Numbered from the stretch's first letter, positions 26,792 through 36,600 are shown. The stretch is 64,000 bases of DNA from Siphonobacter curvatus (GCF_002943425.1 NZ_PTRA01000003.1:310001-374000); one strand, 5' to 3'. Notes: generated from the sequence alone by a model not told the origin. Translations and numbers: made by a program.

Positions 26792-27117
26792 GAGCCGCAA
26801 AAGTTCTTTTTAGAGGAGAAGAGGCTGGTATCCTATCGCAGGATGACGAAGGTAGGTTTGAATTTCAGTACCACAAAGAATGGATAGAAGACAGTTCGAA
26901 ACCTGCTATCAGTCTGACTTTACCAAAAACGATTCAGACTTATCAGTCTAAATATCTATTTCCTTTTTTCTATAATATGCTGCCAGAAGGCTCCAATAAA
27001 CAATTGGTCTGTCGCCTAAACCGAATAGATCGAAACGACTACTTCGGCTTGCTGCTCACGACTGCAAAAAGCGACACGATTGGAGCCGTGACAATTATTA
27101 AAATCCCAAAACAATGA
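26788..27117 (+). CDS. HipS-like protein (HipA N-terminal subdomain as a separate gene)
   Basis: 109 residues matching only the N-terminal subdomain 1 of HipA (couple_hipA domain): KVLFRGEEAGILSQDDEGRF, FQYHKEWIEDSSKPAISLTL and FPFFYNMLPEGSNK. In single-chain HipA this part is fused to the kinase. In the HipBST system of enteropathogenic E. coli it is a separate protein, HipS, that acts as antitoxin to HipT. Here it overlaps both hipB and the kinase gene by four bases. Homology is clear; antitoxin activity is inferred from that precedent. Confidence 0.85.
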   Translation: MRAAKVLFRGEEAGILSQDDEGRFEFQYHKEWIEDSSKPAISLTLPKTIQTYQSKYLFPFFYNMLPEGSNKQLVCRLNRIDRNDYFGLLLTTAKSDTIGAVTIIKIPKQ

Positions 27118-28100
27118 GCTTACCAGTTATTGAATTTTGCCCAGGCACATTGGCGCCTGGCTATGACACTTACAGCAAGAATTGCCTGAGACGGGTCTTC
27201 GATGGCAAGCGCGTAAGTCATTTTCTTAGTTATGGTTCGCCGGCGACTAATCAAGATACTGATGAACTTTTTGAAGAGAACCGCAAACGGATCTCAATAT
27301 CGGGTGTCCAGGAAAAGTTCTCGGTAACCCTTGACAAGAATAAATTGCGATTAATCCAAGAAGACGAGCAAGGTACTTATATCTTGAAGCCGATACCGGC
27401 CGCAGGCCGCAGGCCGGACCAAATGCCGGCCAACGAGCATCTGACTATGCAGATCGCCAGGCAGGTTTACGGTATTGAAACAGCGGAGAACGCCTTGATC
27501 TTTTTTGCCGATGGCGCGCAGGCCTATATTACGAAACGATTTGACAGGCATGCCGATGGCAGGAAACGTGCGCAGGATGATTTTGCATCATTGGCAGGAC
27601 GTACGCCCCAAACCCATGGAGAACACTATAAATACTTGGGAAATTATTTAGAGATTTTTGAGCTGATGCAAAAGTATGTTCCCGCTTACACAGTAGAAGC
27701 ACCAAAGTTGCTACGCACATTAATGTTCAACTATTTATCCTCTAACGGTGATGCGCATTTCAAAAACTTCTCGCTGCTTGAAACTGATCAGGGGGACTAC
27801 CGACTGAGTCCGGCCTATGATTTACTCAACAGCCGTATACATATCGGCGATAAAGATTTTGCACTCGACGACGGGATTTTACCAAAAAAACTAGCCCAGG
27901 GAAAGGTGATGCAGCAATTTACTTTACTGGCTCAGATAGCAGGAATCAGTTCGAAAGTATTTGACGGAATAGTCTCACGTATGCTCAGCGGGTCCCCGCA
28001 AGTCGAGCAGTTAATCTCTGCTTCTTTCCTGGACCAGACAACAAAACGAAATTACCTGCAGGCTTATCACGGCCGGCTGAGGCAGCTTATGAAAAACTAG
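27114..28100 (+). CDS. HipT/HipA-like serine/threonine kinase toxin
   Basis: 328 residues, shorter than full HipA (about 440) because subdomain 1 is in the preceding gene. The Gly-rich loop is ISISGVQEKFS with Ser61 and Ser63 as a Ser-Ile-Ser motif, the kind of autophosphorylation site described for HipT. ATP-binding Lys is in YILKPIP. The catalytic loop is SSNGDAHFKNFSLL with Asp213 and the following Asn; the metal-binding Asp236 is in LSPAYDLLNS. All kinase residues seem intact. HipA phosphorylates GltX and HipT phosphorylates TrpS, halting translation; the target here is unknown. Confidence 0.88.
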   Translation: MSLPVIEFCPGTLAPGYDTYSKNCLRRVFDGKRVSHFLSYGSPATNQDTDELFEENRKRISISGVQEKFSVTLDKNKLRLIQEDEQGTYILKPIPAAGRRPDQMPANEHLTMQIARQVYGIETAENALIFFADGAQAYITKRFDRHADGRKRAQDDFASLAGRTPQTHGEHYKYLGNYLEIFELMQKYVPAYTVEAPKLLRTLMFNYLSSNGDAHFKNFSLLETDQGDYRLSPAYDLLNSRIHIGDKDFALDDGILPKKLAQGKVMQQFTLLAQIAGISSKVFDGIVSRMLSGSPQVEQLISASFLDQTTKRNYLQAYHGRLRQLMKN

Positions 28101-28138
28101 TCATTTCTCTGGCAGAGCTCGGTTAAGATGCATCGGTA

Positions 28139-28395
28139 TCAACTTGAACGAAGCTGTTGAAAAAACGCCGAGCTATTCACATCAGAGACTTCCGGTGTCA
28201 ACGAGCGGTAATCTGTGGGGACGCCACCCTTTATTTGAGCACTATCACACAAGCCGGCAGCGTCAGGAGACGACCACAAACTTTCGACAAAGCGGGTTAC
28301 TGAGCTTGACGAGTCAGATTTAGGTTTTTTGGTGTTCTGATGGCATGCACTTATTGCAATCACAAGAATACAATCCTGTATTTTATTAATCGCAT
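28139..28395 (-). pseudogene. Small lipoprotein gene, probably frameshifted
   Basis: From ATG 28395 the minus strand reads MRLIKYRIVFL and then a stop; shifting one frame continues VIAISACHQNTKKPKSDSSS with a lipobox-like ISAC and about 65 more residues to a stop at 28139. Taken together this looks like a small lipoprotein whose signal peptide was broken by a frameshift near 28362. Read alone, the downstream frame would begin at GTG 28363 with too short a signal. No family recognised; it lies between hipT and abiEii. Confidence 0.35.
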
Positions 28396-28397
28396 TG

Positions 28398-29264
28398 TTA
28401 ATGCTGGTTTTGATAATTGACTTTTAGTTTTGATACCAAATCATGAAAATACTGCGGACTCCAACTATTTAAAACATTGTCATTTGATATAAACCTCCGA
28501 ATATCATCCTTGATCCGCTGGAAGTTAACGGAATCTATTTTTGCATTCAGCCATACCCGAAACTCGGCTTCACTGATATTTCCCTGCTCCCAATCTCCAC
28601 TGTCTTTAACACGTAGCGCAAAGTGGTTAAGATTTAATGCCACACCTTTTCTGATATACCATTCCATATCATACCAGTCGCGCCCCTTCATATTGTCGTT
28701 CCATTTTCTGAAAAGCAGGGCGTGCATTTTCCCGGCGAAAAGGTCGGAAATGCTAAAACACTTTACATAAAATGAGAATGGTTTAAGTAGTAGTTTCTCT
28801 TCCGTATCAAAGCCCGGAGGCAGCATCGTATCAACTTCCAGTTTGATTTTGATGCTAGCCGTTTGCCCAAGCCCTTGCTGAGGCACGACGCTTTCTAAAA
28901 CCAATTCCCGCCAGATTGTTTCCGACTTCAAAAATGCAGAATCAATATTCGTCTTAACCGCTTTCTGTTTTTCCTTAATCGATACATGCATTCCCAGCGC
29001 CTCAAATCCATGGGTAATAGCAGGTAGATAGGTATTGATCGAAAAATCAGGGTCAACGCCGAGTAGGGAGAAGTCGAGATACTCAGAAAAGTGGTCAATG
29101 CCGTAAAAGATGCCGAGTGCGGTACCGCCATAAAATGCAGCCTTTTCAAAGAAGCCTTTACGATAAAGTCCAGCCAGGGCAACCTCCTGCATAATTTCGC
29201 GCAGCGCTTGGGTTGCATCGTTCTTAGTAGCGGGGTTATAGCTCGCGAGCCAATCTTTAATCAT
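28398..29264 (-). CDS. AbiEii/AbiGii-type nucleotidyltransferase toxin, possibly inactive
   Basis: 288 residues of the AbiEii toxin family (type IV toxin-antitoxin). AbiEii proteins are DNA polymerase beta-type nucleotidyltransferases that block growth during phage infection. The opening motif AAFYGGTALGIFYGIDHFSE is present, followed by YLDFSLLG; the usual form is R-x-S-x-D-[LI]-D-F, so here the Arg is His and the first Asp is Tyr, each one base from the expected codon. Later family segments are present (LFAGKMHALLFRKWNDNMKG, then RDWYDMEWYI). The gene overlaps abiEi by eight bases. Family certain; catalytic competence doubtful. Confidence 0.88.
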   Translation of the reverse strand: MIKDWLASYNPATKNDATQALREIMQEVALAGLYRKGFFEKAAFYGGTALGIFYGIDHFSEYLDFSLLGVDPDFSINTYLPAITHGFEALGMHVSIKEKQKAVKTNIDSAFLKSETIWRELVLESVVPQQGLGQTASIKIKLEVDTMLPPGFDTEEKLLLKPFSFYVKCFSISDLFAGKMHALLFRKWNDNMKGRDWYDMEWYIRKGVALNLNHFALRVKDSGDWEQGNISEAEFRVWLNAKIDSVNFQRIKDDIRRFISNDNVLNSWSPQYFHDLVSKLKVNYQNQH

Positions 29265-29898
29265 AGTGCCTAATGAATTTAATGACTTGTGCCAAGCTCT
29301 CGCGTTTAGGGGAGTCTGTTAGCCAAGTCTCCATTGTTTTTCTAGCCAGCTGCTGTAACTGATCCTCCTCTATCCGCAAGTTTTCAATCAGGTAGTCGCC
29401 GGCAGCAATTTTACTGCGTAGCTTCAAACCTGCTGTATGGACTATTTTGTCAAACAAAGCTTTCTCAGGGGATGCGATCAGCGCATGCTGGTTTTTTCCC
29501 AGCTCAACTTGACGAATCCCGAAACTGTAATAAGGAAGTGGCATCCGTGTAAAGCTGAACGCGCCTGTCGGTGTGTTAAAGCTGCGCGAAGCCTTGGTGG
29601 TGGCGGAAGATACTTCGAACACCCATTCTGGAATTAGTCCATAGTAGGAGAGTGCGCTGTCAAACGATACGTAACTGGGTCCAAGCATGTGGTTTGCCAG
29701 AAGGAATGGTTCCGTACGCGTTTCTGAACGTTTCGCCGACGGCAAATACAGCCCCTTTTTAACAGGTTCGATAATGCCTGCGGAGATTAATTCATGGATC
29801 TTATCGTTGGGACGTTTGTAGCTCTTCAACAGCGAACTCAGCAATTGGTGCGTCAGTGGCTGGCTTGAAAGATTTCGTATACGCTGAATTAAGTTCAT
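29257..29898 (-). CDS. AbiEi-type antitoxin/repressor
   Basis: 213 residues. The N-terminus is a winged helix (LIQRIRNLSSQPLTHQLLSS, then LISAGIIEPVKKGLYLPS), followed by the AbiEi_3/4-like antitoxin domain with LANHMLGPSYVSFDSALSYY, SFGIRQVELGKNQHALIASP and EKALFDKIVHTAG. AbiEi represses its own operon and counteracts the toxin. It is the first gene of the pair, overlaps abiEii by eight bases, and starts three bases from a perfect inverted repeat that is its likely operator. Confidence 0.9.
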   Translation of the reverse strand: MNLIQRIRNLSSQPLTHQLLSSLLKSYKRPNDKIHELISAGIIEPVKKGLYLPSAKRSETRTEPFLLANHMLGPSYVSFDSALSYYGLIPEWVFEVSSATTKASRSFNTPTGAFSFTRMPLPYYSFGIRQVELGKNQHALIASPEKALFDKIVHTAGLKLRSKIAAGDYLIENLRIEEDQLQQLARKTMETWLTDSPKRESLAQVIKFIRHYD

Positions 29899-29900
29899 GT

Positions 29901-29955
29901 GTATTTTTCTTATGGGATAATCGGAATAATACCGATTATCCCATAAGAAAAATAC
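29901..29955. promoter_or_regulatory. Perfect 24-base inverted repeat, probable AbiEi operator
   Basis: Arms 29901-29924 and 29932-29955 are exact reverse complements (core CTTATGGGATAATCGG), separated by AATAATA. The repeat sits two bases upstream of the abiEi ATG. AbiEi of Streptococcus agalactiae is known to bind paired inverted repeats of about 23 bases in its promoter, and this element has the same form and place. Confidence 0.8.
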
Positions 29956-30121
29956 ATTTTATTGGCTAGCCAGAACCAACAAACCCTATAAACAAATAAG
30001 GCTTCTGGTTTTCCCTATAAGATAAGGCGAATGCATTCGCGTGTAAAGACCTCAAGGAGCCGTGGGAAAGTACCATTAAAAACGGCAGTGAAAGGCTAAT
30101 TCAGGGCTTTCACGCAAGAGC

Positions 30122-30145
30122 AGCAGAAAAAAATAATTTTCTGCT
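30122..30145. repeat. AT-rich hairpin upstream of the MuiA gene
   Basis: AGCAGAAAA / TTTTCTGCT with a six-base AAATAA loop. Could be a weak terminator or part of the leader of the 30198 gene. Confidence 0.45.
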
Positions 30146-30197
30146 ATGGAATTAAAGCCGCTTTTGCATCCATAGGGTGAATCTTAACCCTTTCCCG

Positions 30198-32084
30198 ATG
30201 AAGCGAACGCTGCTTTTCCTACTCCTTAGCTCCTTTGTAGCCCTGGCGGAACCTACGCCCATCCCGCTGACTTCCAAGCTCGAAAAAGTAACCGTTTTCT
30301 TAAACGGTGCTCAGATTCAGCGAACCGCTCAAACGGCATTACCCGCCGGGCGAACGGAACTGTATTTCAAAAACCTCTCCCCTAAACTCGACAAGCAGAG
30401 CATCCAGCTCCGAGGGGAGGGAAATTTTACGGTGCTGTCCGTACAGGCTCAGCAGAGCTACGCCGACGAAGGCGTATCGCGACTGGAGAAAACCAAACAA
30501 TTTGATAAACGCCGGGCCGAGATCGAAGCTAACATTCAGTTGGAACAAAAGCTGCTCCAAGTGTATAAACAGGAAGAAACTCTTTTACTAAAGAATCAGG
30601 AATTGGGTGGAAAAGTGCAAACGCTCAAAGCCAGTGAGATCAAAGAAGCGGCGGATTTCCAGCGAACTCGCCTAACGGAAGTACTCACAAAGCAACTCGA
30701 ACTGGAACGAAAAATCAATCAGTATACGGACGAACTCAAGGTTCTCAATGGTGAACAAACCCGCGTGAATACGGATACGGATCAGCAGGTAGGGGAGGTA
30801 TGGATTACTATTTCCAGTCCACAACCCATTGCCCAGGCTCAATTCACCCTCACGTATTTTGTAGCCGACGCGGGTTGGATTCCTAGTTATGACGCTCGGG
30901 TCAATGATCTAACGAAACCCCTGCAACTGGGCTACAAAGCTCAGGTGTTTCAGTACACGGGCGAAGATTGGAAACAAATCCAGTTAAGCCTTTCCAACGC
31001 AGACCCCCGGCAACGGGCGACGCAATCAATGCTTAAGCCTTGGGTAACGGGCCAGACGAATTACTATCCTGAACTGAATCCTCCCATCAGCCAAACGTAC
31101 AATCCCACGGTTACGCAGGTTTCTGGTAAAGTGACCGACGTTGCGGGAGTGGCGATTGCTAACGCTTCTGTAATGGTATCGGGAACGAGTCTAGGCACGC
31201 TAACGGATGAAAATGGTTTCTATCGCCTGAGCATTCCACCGAAACTGCCGCAGAGTGCTACCCAACTTGTCTTTGCTGGGATTGGCTTTCGATCTCAACG
31301 AAAACCCTTCTTCTCGGAAATACTGGATGTGCAGCTGGAAGCGGACCAACAGGCATTAAATGAAGTGGTCGTACGAGGCCAGGGAATTGAGTACAAACGT
31401 GCTCTAACGGGAGCGGTTCAGTCTTTGCAGGGAAAGGTAGCGGGTGTACCCTTGGAATTGAATGAAAAAGAAGCTCCTACCAGTTTCACCTACGACATTA
31501 AAACGCCCTATACTATTCCATCGGATGGAAAAGTATACGCCGTAGAGGTGAAGCAGGTAGAATTACCGGCTTTATACGAATACAGTGCCGTACCTAAACT
31601 CAATTCGGACGTATTCCTGACCGCTCAGATTCCCAACTGGGAGCGATATGGTTTACTAAACGGTGATATTCAGTTGTTTCTGGAAGGCAATTACGTAGGA
31701 AAATCGACGCTGAATCTGGACAACACGGGCGACACCCTTCGCTTGTCGCTCGGACGCGACAAAGCGGTGCAGGTACAACGAACCAAGAAGAAGGAATTCA
31801 CGAAGAAATCCTTCCTGGGTAGTACGCAGTCCGAGGAACGCCGGTACGAAATCAGCGTACGCAACACCCGTCGCCAACCCATCTCGCTGGTGGTATACGA
31901 TCAGTTTCCCATTTCGAAAATGAAAGAGATTGAAATCCTCGATCATCAAGCGAGCGGAGCCGAAGTCAACGCGGAAACGGGTATTTTTCACTGGCGATGG
32001 AATCTGAAACCCGGCGAAGCCCAAAGTGCACCGTTTTCGTATACCATTCGATCGCCTAAGGCAACGGCTTCTCTTTTGGAATAA
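30198..32084 (+). CDS. MuiA-like DUF4139 protein with CarboxypepD_reg and SusC plug-like insert
   Basis: 629 residues. Signal peptide MKRTLLFLLLSSFVALA, then a DUF4140 N-terminal region (KLEKVTVFLNGAQIQRTAQT), a coiled coil (95-190), and the DUF4139 domain (from about 205: YFVADAGWIPSYDARVNDL) interrupted at about 310-430 by a carboxypeptidase-regulatory-like domain (VSGKVTDVAGVAIANASVMV, LGTLTDENGFYRLSI) and by ALNEVVVRGQGIEYKRALTG plus QSLQGKVAGV, which copies the start of a SusC plug. DUF4139 resumes at TYDIKTPYTIPSDGK. MuiA was named as a mucoidy inhibitor; the molecular role is unknown. Start at 30198 chosen for the signal peptide. Confidence 0.87.
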   Translation: MKRTLLFLLLSSFVALAEPTPIPLTSKLEKVTVFLNGAQIQRTAQTALPAGRTELYFKNLSPKLDKQSIQLRGEGNFTVLSVQAQQSYADEGVSRLEKTKQFDKRRAEIEANIQLEQKLLQVYKQEETLLLKNQELGGKVQTLKASEIKEAADFQRTRLTEVLTKQLELERKINQYTDELKVLNGEQTRVNTDTDQQVGEVWITISSPQPIAQAQFTLTYFVADAGWIPSYDARVNDLTKPLQLGYKAQVFQYTGEDWKQIQLSLSNADPRQRATQSMLKPWVTGQTNYYPELNPPISQTYNPTVTQVSGKVTDVAGVAIANASVMVSGTSLGTLTDENGFYRLSIPPKLPQSATQLVFAGIGFRSQRKPFFSEILDVQLEADQQALNEVVVRGQGIEYKRALTGAVQSLQGKVAGVPLELNEKEAPTSFTYDIKTPYTIPSDGKVYAVEVKQVELPALYEYSAVPKLNSDVFLTAQIPNWERYGLLNGDIQLFLEGNYVGKSTLNLDNTGDTLRLSLGRDKAVQVQRTKKKEFTKKSFLGSTQSEERRYEISVRNTRRQPISLVVYDQFPISKMKEIEILDHQASGAEVNAETGIFHWRWNLKPGEAQSAPFSYTIRSPKATASLLE

Positions 32085-32194
32085 GGCTTGGTCGTAAAGC
32101 CCTTTGTCACCTCAAAAAAAGTCTTGTTTCTTACAAGCAGCGGAAAAGGACTCGCCAAAGCCCTTGACTGTAAAGAGCATACAATCCAGCCATG

Positions 32195-32224
32195 AAAAAG
32201 GCGACCCCGCAAGGTCGCCTTTTC
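32195..32224. terminator. Bidirectional terminator
   Basis: AAAAGGCGACC / GGTCGCCTTTT around CCGCAA, with A run on the left and T run on the right, between the convergent MuiA and SusD genes. Confidence 0.9.
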
Positions 32225-32246
32225 TGGTAAAACGTAATTTGTCGCC

Positions 32247-33674
32247 TTATTTATCCCACCAAAGCGGCGTAGACAAAGGTACTTCCGTTGGAACGTTGGA
32301 GGTATTTTTGGCCTGTTCACCGTTGGGGTACGCTACCCGGCGAATGAACGTAGGCAGAGCCGCATTCAGGGGCAGGGTAAAGTTTTTGTATTTATAATCG
32401 TAACGGCGGGCGTCATTCCAGGCCTCGGGATTGAGGTAGGTAACCACGTACTTTTCTTTAAAAATCAGATCGAGCGTCAGGTTTTGAGCTCCCACGGCTA
32501 CGGTAGCGTTCGACAGATACGTCTGGCTGGCGGCTGAAGCTACGCCTAGTTTGTCCATGTTGGCCTGAATACCCGCTAGGTAGGCTGCGTAGGCCCGCGT
32601 TTTATCCCCACTTCGGAAAGCTGCTTCGGCTTCAATGAATTTGAGTTCGGCGAAGGTCGCAATCAGCAGGGGCGAAGCATCACCCGTCAGGGGCGAATTC
32701 AGCGTAATGTAGCTTTCATCCTTGATCGTATTCGCCGCTCCAATGTTACCCTGTCCGTTGATGGTACCCTTGTAGACGCCGTTTACCGTTTTATCCGTAA
32801 TCTTCTCTACGCGGGGATCAAACAACCCGTAGGTCGTACCATTTAACTGATCCACGAGTTGCTCCGACAACCAGCCGTCGAGTAGCAAGTTCGCATTATC
32901 GCGGGCTATCTGAGCCCAGGGATTGCGGAGCTGAAAGCTGGCCATCTGCGCATCATCGGCGTTCGAAGTATACGACTTTTCCACCGCAGCCAATACATCG
33001 GCGGGCTTATAAGCACTCGTTTTAGAGACTTTAGTCAGCAGGCGAGCTTTTAGGGCGTAGGCCGTTTTAATCCAGGCGGCCGTATTGCCTTTGTGAATAA
33101 GATCGTTGGCCGCCGCCAGTTTTACGCGGGAATCGGTTTTACTCAGTTCCGTAATCCCTTCATTGACCAGATTCAGCGCAGCGGCGTATAGATCTTCCGC
33201 TGTGTCGTACTTGGGCGTAAGCGTAGTACCGGCAAACGCGTCCGAAAAAGGAGCATTGCCGAACAGATCGTGGATCAGCGTTAAGTGATAGGAAAGCATT
33301 ACATCGGCGGCTCCTACGTATTCCGAAGCCCCTTGCTGCTGTGCCAGTCGCTTGAGATCACTTAAATCGGCCATGCCGAAGTAGACCGCATCCCAGGTTC
33401 CGGTGTAATCGGTTACCTGATACGTGTCCGTAGGACTGGCCGTACTAGGACTGGCCAGGTACTGCACAAAATACGACGTGATTCCGCCCACCCGCTGGGA
33501 ATTCAGACCCGTTTTCTGCGTTGTCGTCGAAAGCAGGGAGGCCAGCGGTGGATTGGAAATCAGGTTGGGGTTATCGTTCAAGTCAAAGTAATCCTTACAA
33601 CCCGAAAGCGTCGTTAAGCCCAGGGTGGTCAGTGCTAAAAGGGTATATCGTTTCAAAGTGCTTTTCATGTCCAT
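32247..33674 (-). CDS. SusD/RagB-like nutrient-binding lipoprotein
   Basis: About 475 residues of the SusD-like_2 type. Signal peptide ending in the lipobox TLSGC, followed by KDYFDLNDNPNLISNPPLAS, typical of this family. Helical TPR-like core with YLASPSTASPTDTYQVTD, LTLIHDLFGNAPFSDAFAG and the C-terminal EKYVVTYLNPEAWNDARRYD. SusD lids the SusC barrel and captures glycans or peptides at the cell surface. It lies seven bases after the SusC gene, the usual order. ATGs at 33674 and 33668 are both possible. No glycoside hydrolase gene is adjacent, so the substrate is unknown. Confidence 0.93.
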   Translation of the reverse strand: MDMKSTLKRYTLLALTTLGLTTLSGCKDYFDLNDNPNLISNPPLASLLSTTTQKTGLNSQRVGGITSYFVQYLASPSTASPTDTYQVTDYTGTWDAVYFGMADLSDLKRLAQQQGASEYVGAADVMLSYHLTLIHDLFGNAPFSDAFAGTTLTPKYDTAEDLYAAALNLVNEGITELSKTDSRVKLAAANDLIHKGNTAAWIKTAYALKARLLTKVSKTSAYKPADVLAAVEKSYTSNADDAQMASFQLRNPWAQIARDNANLLLDGWLSEQLVDQLNGTTYGLFDPRVEKITDKTVNGVYKGTINGQGNIGAANTIKDESYITLNSPLTGDASPLLIATFAELKFIEAEAAFRSGDKTRAYAAYLAGIQANMDKLGVASAASQTYLSNATVAVGAQNLTLDLIFKEKYVVTYLNPEAWNDARRYDYKYKNFTLPLNAALPTFIRRVAYPNGEQAKNTSNVPTEVPLSTPLWWDK

Positions 33675-33681
33675 CAAATCA

Positions 33682-36600
33682 TTAAAAACCTACATTCAGA
33701 GAAAACAGGAAACTACGCACGGCTGGGTAACTAAAGCCCGAAAAGCCATCTACGTTGCTACCGCTGTTGGTGGTAGAAGCCTCGGGATCAAAGCCCGTGT
33801 ACTTGGTCCACAGCCACAGGTTGTTGCCCGTTACACTGAGGCGGGCGTTCTTGACGATGGACGATTTGATCCAGGAGGAAGGAATGGAATACGACAGACT
33901 CGCCGAACGCAGACGTACCCAGGAAGCATCCTCGATGAACAGCTCTGAAACGCCCCGGTGGACGTTCCGGTAGAAGCCGTTGCCGTAGTTAAATCCATCC
34001 GGACCAACACCCTGACCGAGCCAAACGGCTTTGGTATTGGGGGTACCATTAGCTAAAACCCCCTCGAATACCTTGGTATCGTTGCGGTCTTCGGTGTATT
34101 TAGCGATGCCAAACGCCGAGAAGAAGTTACCCATTTGATTGTACCGATCCTGACCGACGCGCGCATCGAAGAGGGCCGTAAACGTGAAATTGCCGTAACG
34201 CAGCGTGTTGTTCAAACCACCCAGCCATTTGGGCTGTGTATTGCCCAGCAGCTTCTGAGCCGTACCAATCACGGGGAAACCATTGGCTCCGATCACAATG
34301 GGTCGATCCCGATCCAGTACCGCGGGTTGTTCTTCGCCGGTGTTAGGATAGTACCGTTGGTAGGCTCTTCCGTAGAGGTTACCGTAGGCTAGGCCGGGAA
34401 CAAGTTTCATCGTTACGGTTGAGTTCGCATATCCGAATTCAGAAGCGTAACTGATTTCCGTCAGATCCTGCCGAATGCTTTCAATCTTGTTGCGGTTGGC
34501 CGAGAAATTCAGGTTGATGTCCCAACTGAATTTGCTGGTCTTGATGGGCGTAGCCCGTAAAATCAATTCAACGCCCCGGTTCCGCATTTCTCCGGAGTTA
34601 ATAGCCGCCCGTACATAACCCGTACCGGAAGAGACATTCACCTGAATAATCTGATCTTTACTCAGCGAGTTATAATACGTGAAATCCAGTCCCAGGCGGT
34701 TATTAAGGAAGCCCAGTTCCAGACCCGCTTCATAGGTATCCGTAAATTCCGGACGCAGGTTCGGATTGCCCAGCAAGGCCCCGCGCGTGAAGCCCGTCAG
34801 GCCCGAAGGCAGGTTTTGGTACGACGAATAGCCCGTAGCGGTCGAATACGGAGCGGCGTCCTTGCCAATCTGAGCGTACGAGGCCCGGAGTTTACCCATG
34901 CTCAGTACTTCGGGTAGTTTAATGTGTTGCGAGAACACGTACCCCAGACTGGCCGAAGGGTAGAAGAAGGAGTTGTTGGGCGATTGCAGGGACGACGTCA
35001 TGTCATTCCGGCCCGTGAGGGTCAAAAACAGGTAATCCTTGTAGTCGAGCGTTAACTCACCGAAAAGGCCCATCAGGCGGTAGTCTTCGGCCGATTGGAC
35101 CGGAACAATGGTTTTGGCATTCCGCAAATCAAAGTAATCGTAAACGGTCAGCTCCGTACCTTCCGCTCCAAAGCTGCGAATGCGACGGTCGTACAAATCG
35201 TGTCCTAAGCGAAGCGTTGTGTTCAAATCGCCAAATTTGTGGGTAGCACTGGCGGCAAACGTAGAGGTAATGGCCCGGAAATTGGTATGGTACTGATAAA
35301 CAAAGCCCAGGTCATTATCTCCGGAAATGTATTCACCCGCAATGCCCTTGGGTCCCGGAGCCGTTTGGAGCCGGTCTTCTGAATAGGTATCCAAACCAGC
35401 CCGGTAGGTAAACGTCAGCCAGGAAACGGGGGCATACATGAAATTCACCCCCCCAATGAGACGGTTGACGTTGTCGCGGAATTTATTCGTCATCGCGTTA
35501 TACATCGGGTTGGCGTTATCCCCTGAGTAGGCCTTCATGGTTCCGTCGGGCGTCAGATAGTCGCGTACGTCGTAGCGGGGTGACCAGTAACTCAAGGTTT
35601 CGTTGTACCGACCGGCATTGTAGCGATCGCCCCCGGAATTGATGAAATTCAGGTTCACACCCGTCGTAAACGTATCGCTGAATTTGATATTGCTATTGAG
35701 GCGCAGCGAAAGCTTTTCGTAGTTGGTGAAGGGAATAACGCCCTGCTGATTCAGGTGCGAGATCGAGGAAAGGAAGTTGATTTTATCCGTACCCCCCGAA
35801 AACGAAAGGTTATTCTGAAACTGTTGACCCGTGCGATACGCGTCCTTAAAGTGATTGTATAGCTTGGCCGGATGCGTCGGATCAATTTTCCGGGCTTCCT
35901 CAACCGTCGGTCCCCAGGAAGGCCAGAAGCTGTTCGGATCGTACTGACCCTGCCAGCCAATGGTGTACTTGTCCTGTACGTCGGGGTATTTATTTACATT
36001 CTCAAAACCGTAGGTGCCGCTGTAGTTGGCCCGTAGGGATCCGGCTTTGCCTGATTTCGTCGTAATGACGACCACACCATTGGCCCCACGTAAGCCGTAG
36101 AGAGCCGTGGCCGCTCCTCCTTTCAGGATATTAATGGTTTCAATGTCTTCGGGGTTCACATCGGCAGCCCGGTTGCTCATGCCACGACCCGCGGCATCAT
36201 TTCCCAGTGTAGAGGTAGAGTTGTCCAGCAGAACTCCATCAATCACGAACAAGGGTTGATTATCCCGACTGACGTCAATGGAGTTAATCCCGCGGATCAA
36301 AATACGGGCTCCCTGACCGGGTGCACCACCCGTACTTGAAATGGTAACCCCGGCCACTTTTCCCTGCAGCGCATTGACGAGGTTAGGCTGGTGGTTCTGT
36401 ACGAGTTCCTCGGAACCGACGCCCTGAGCAGCGTAGCCCAAGGCCTTCTTATCCCGGCTAATACCCAAAGCGGTGACGACGACTTCATTAAACTGTTTGT
36501 TGTCGGCTTTCAAGGTCACATCTACGGTGCTACGGCCGCTCGCGTCAATTTCCTGGTTTACGTAACCGATGTAACTAAAAACCAGTACTGTACGCCCGGC

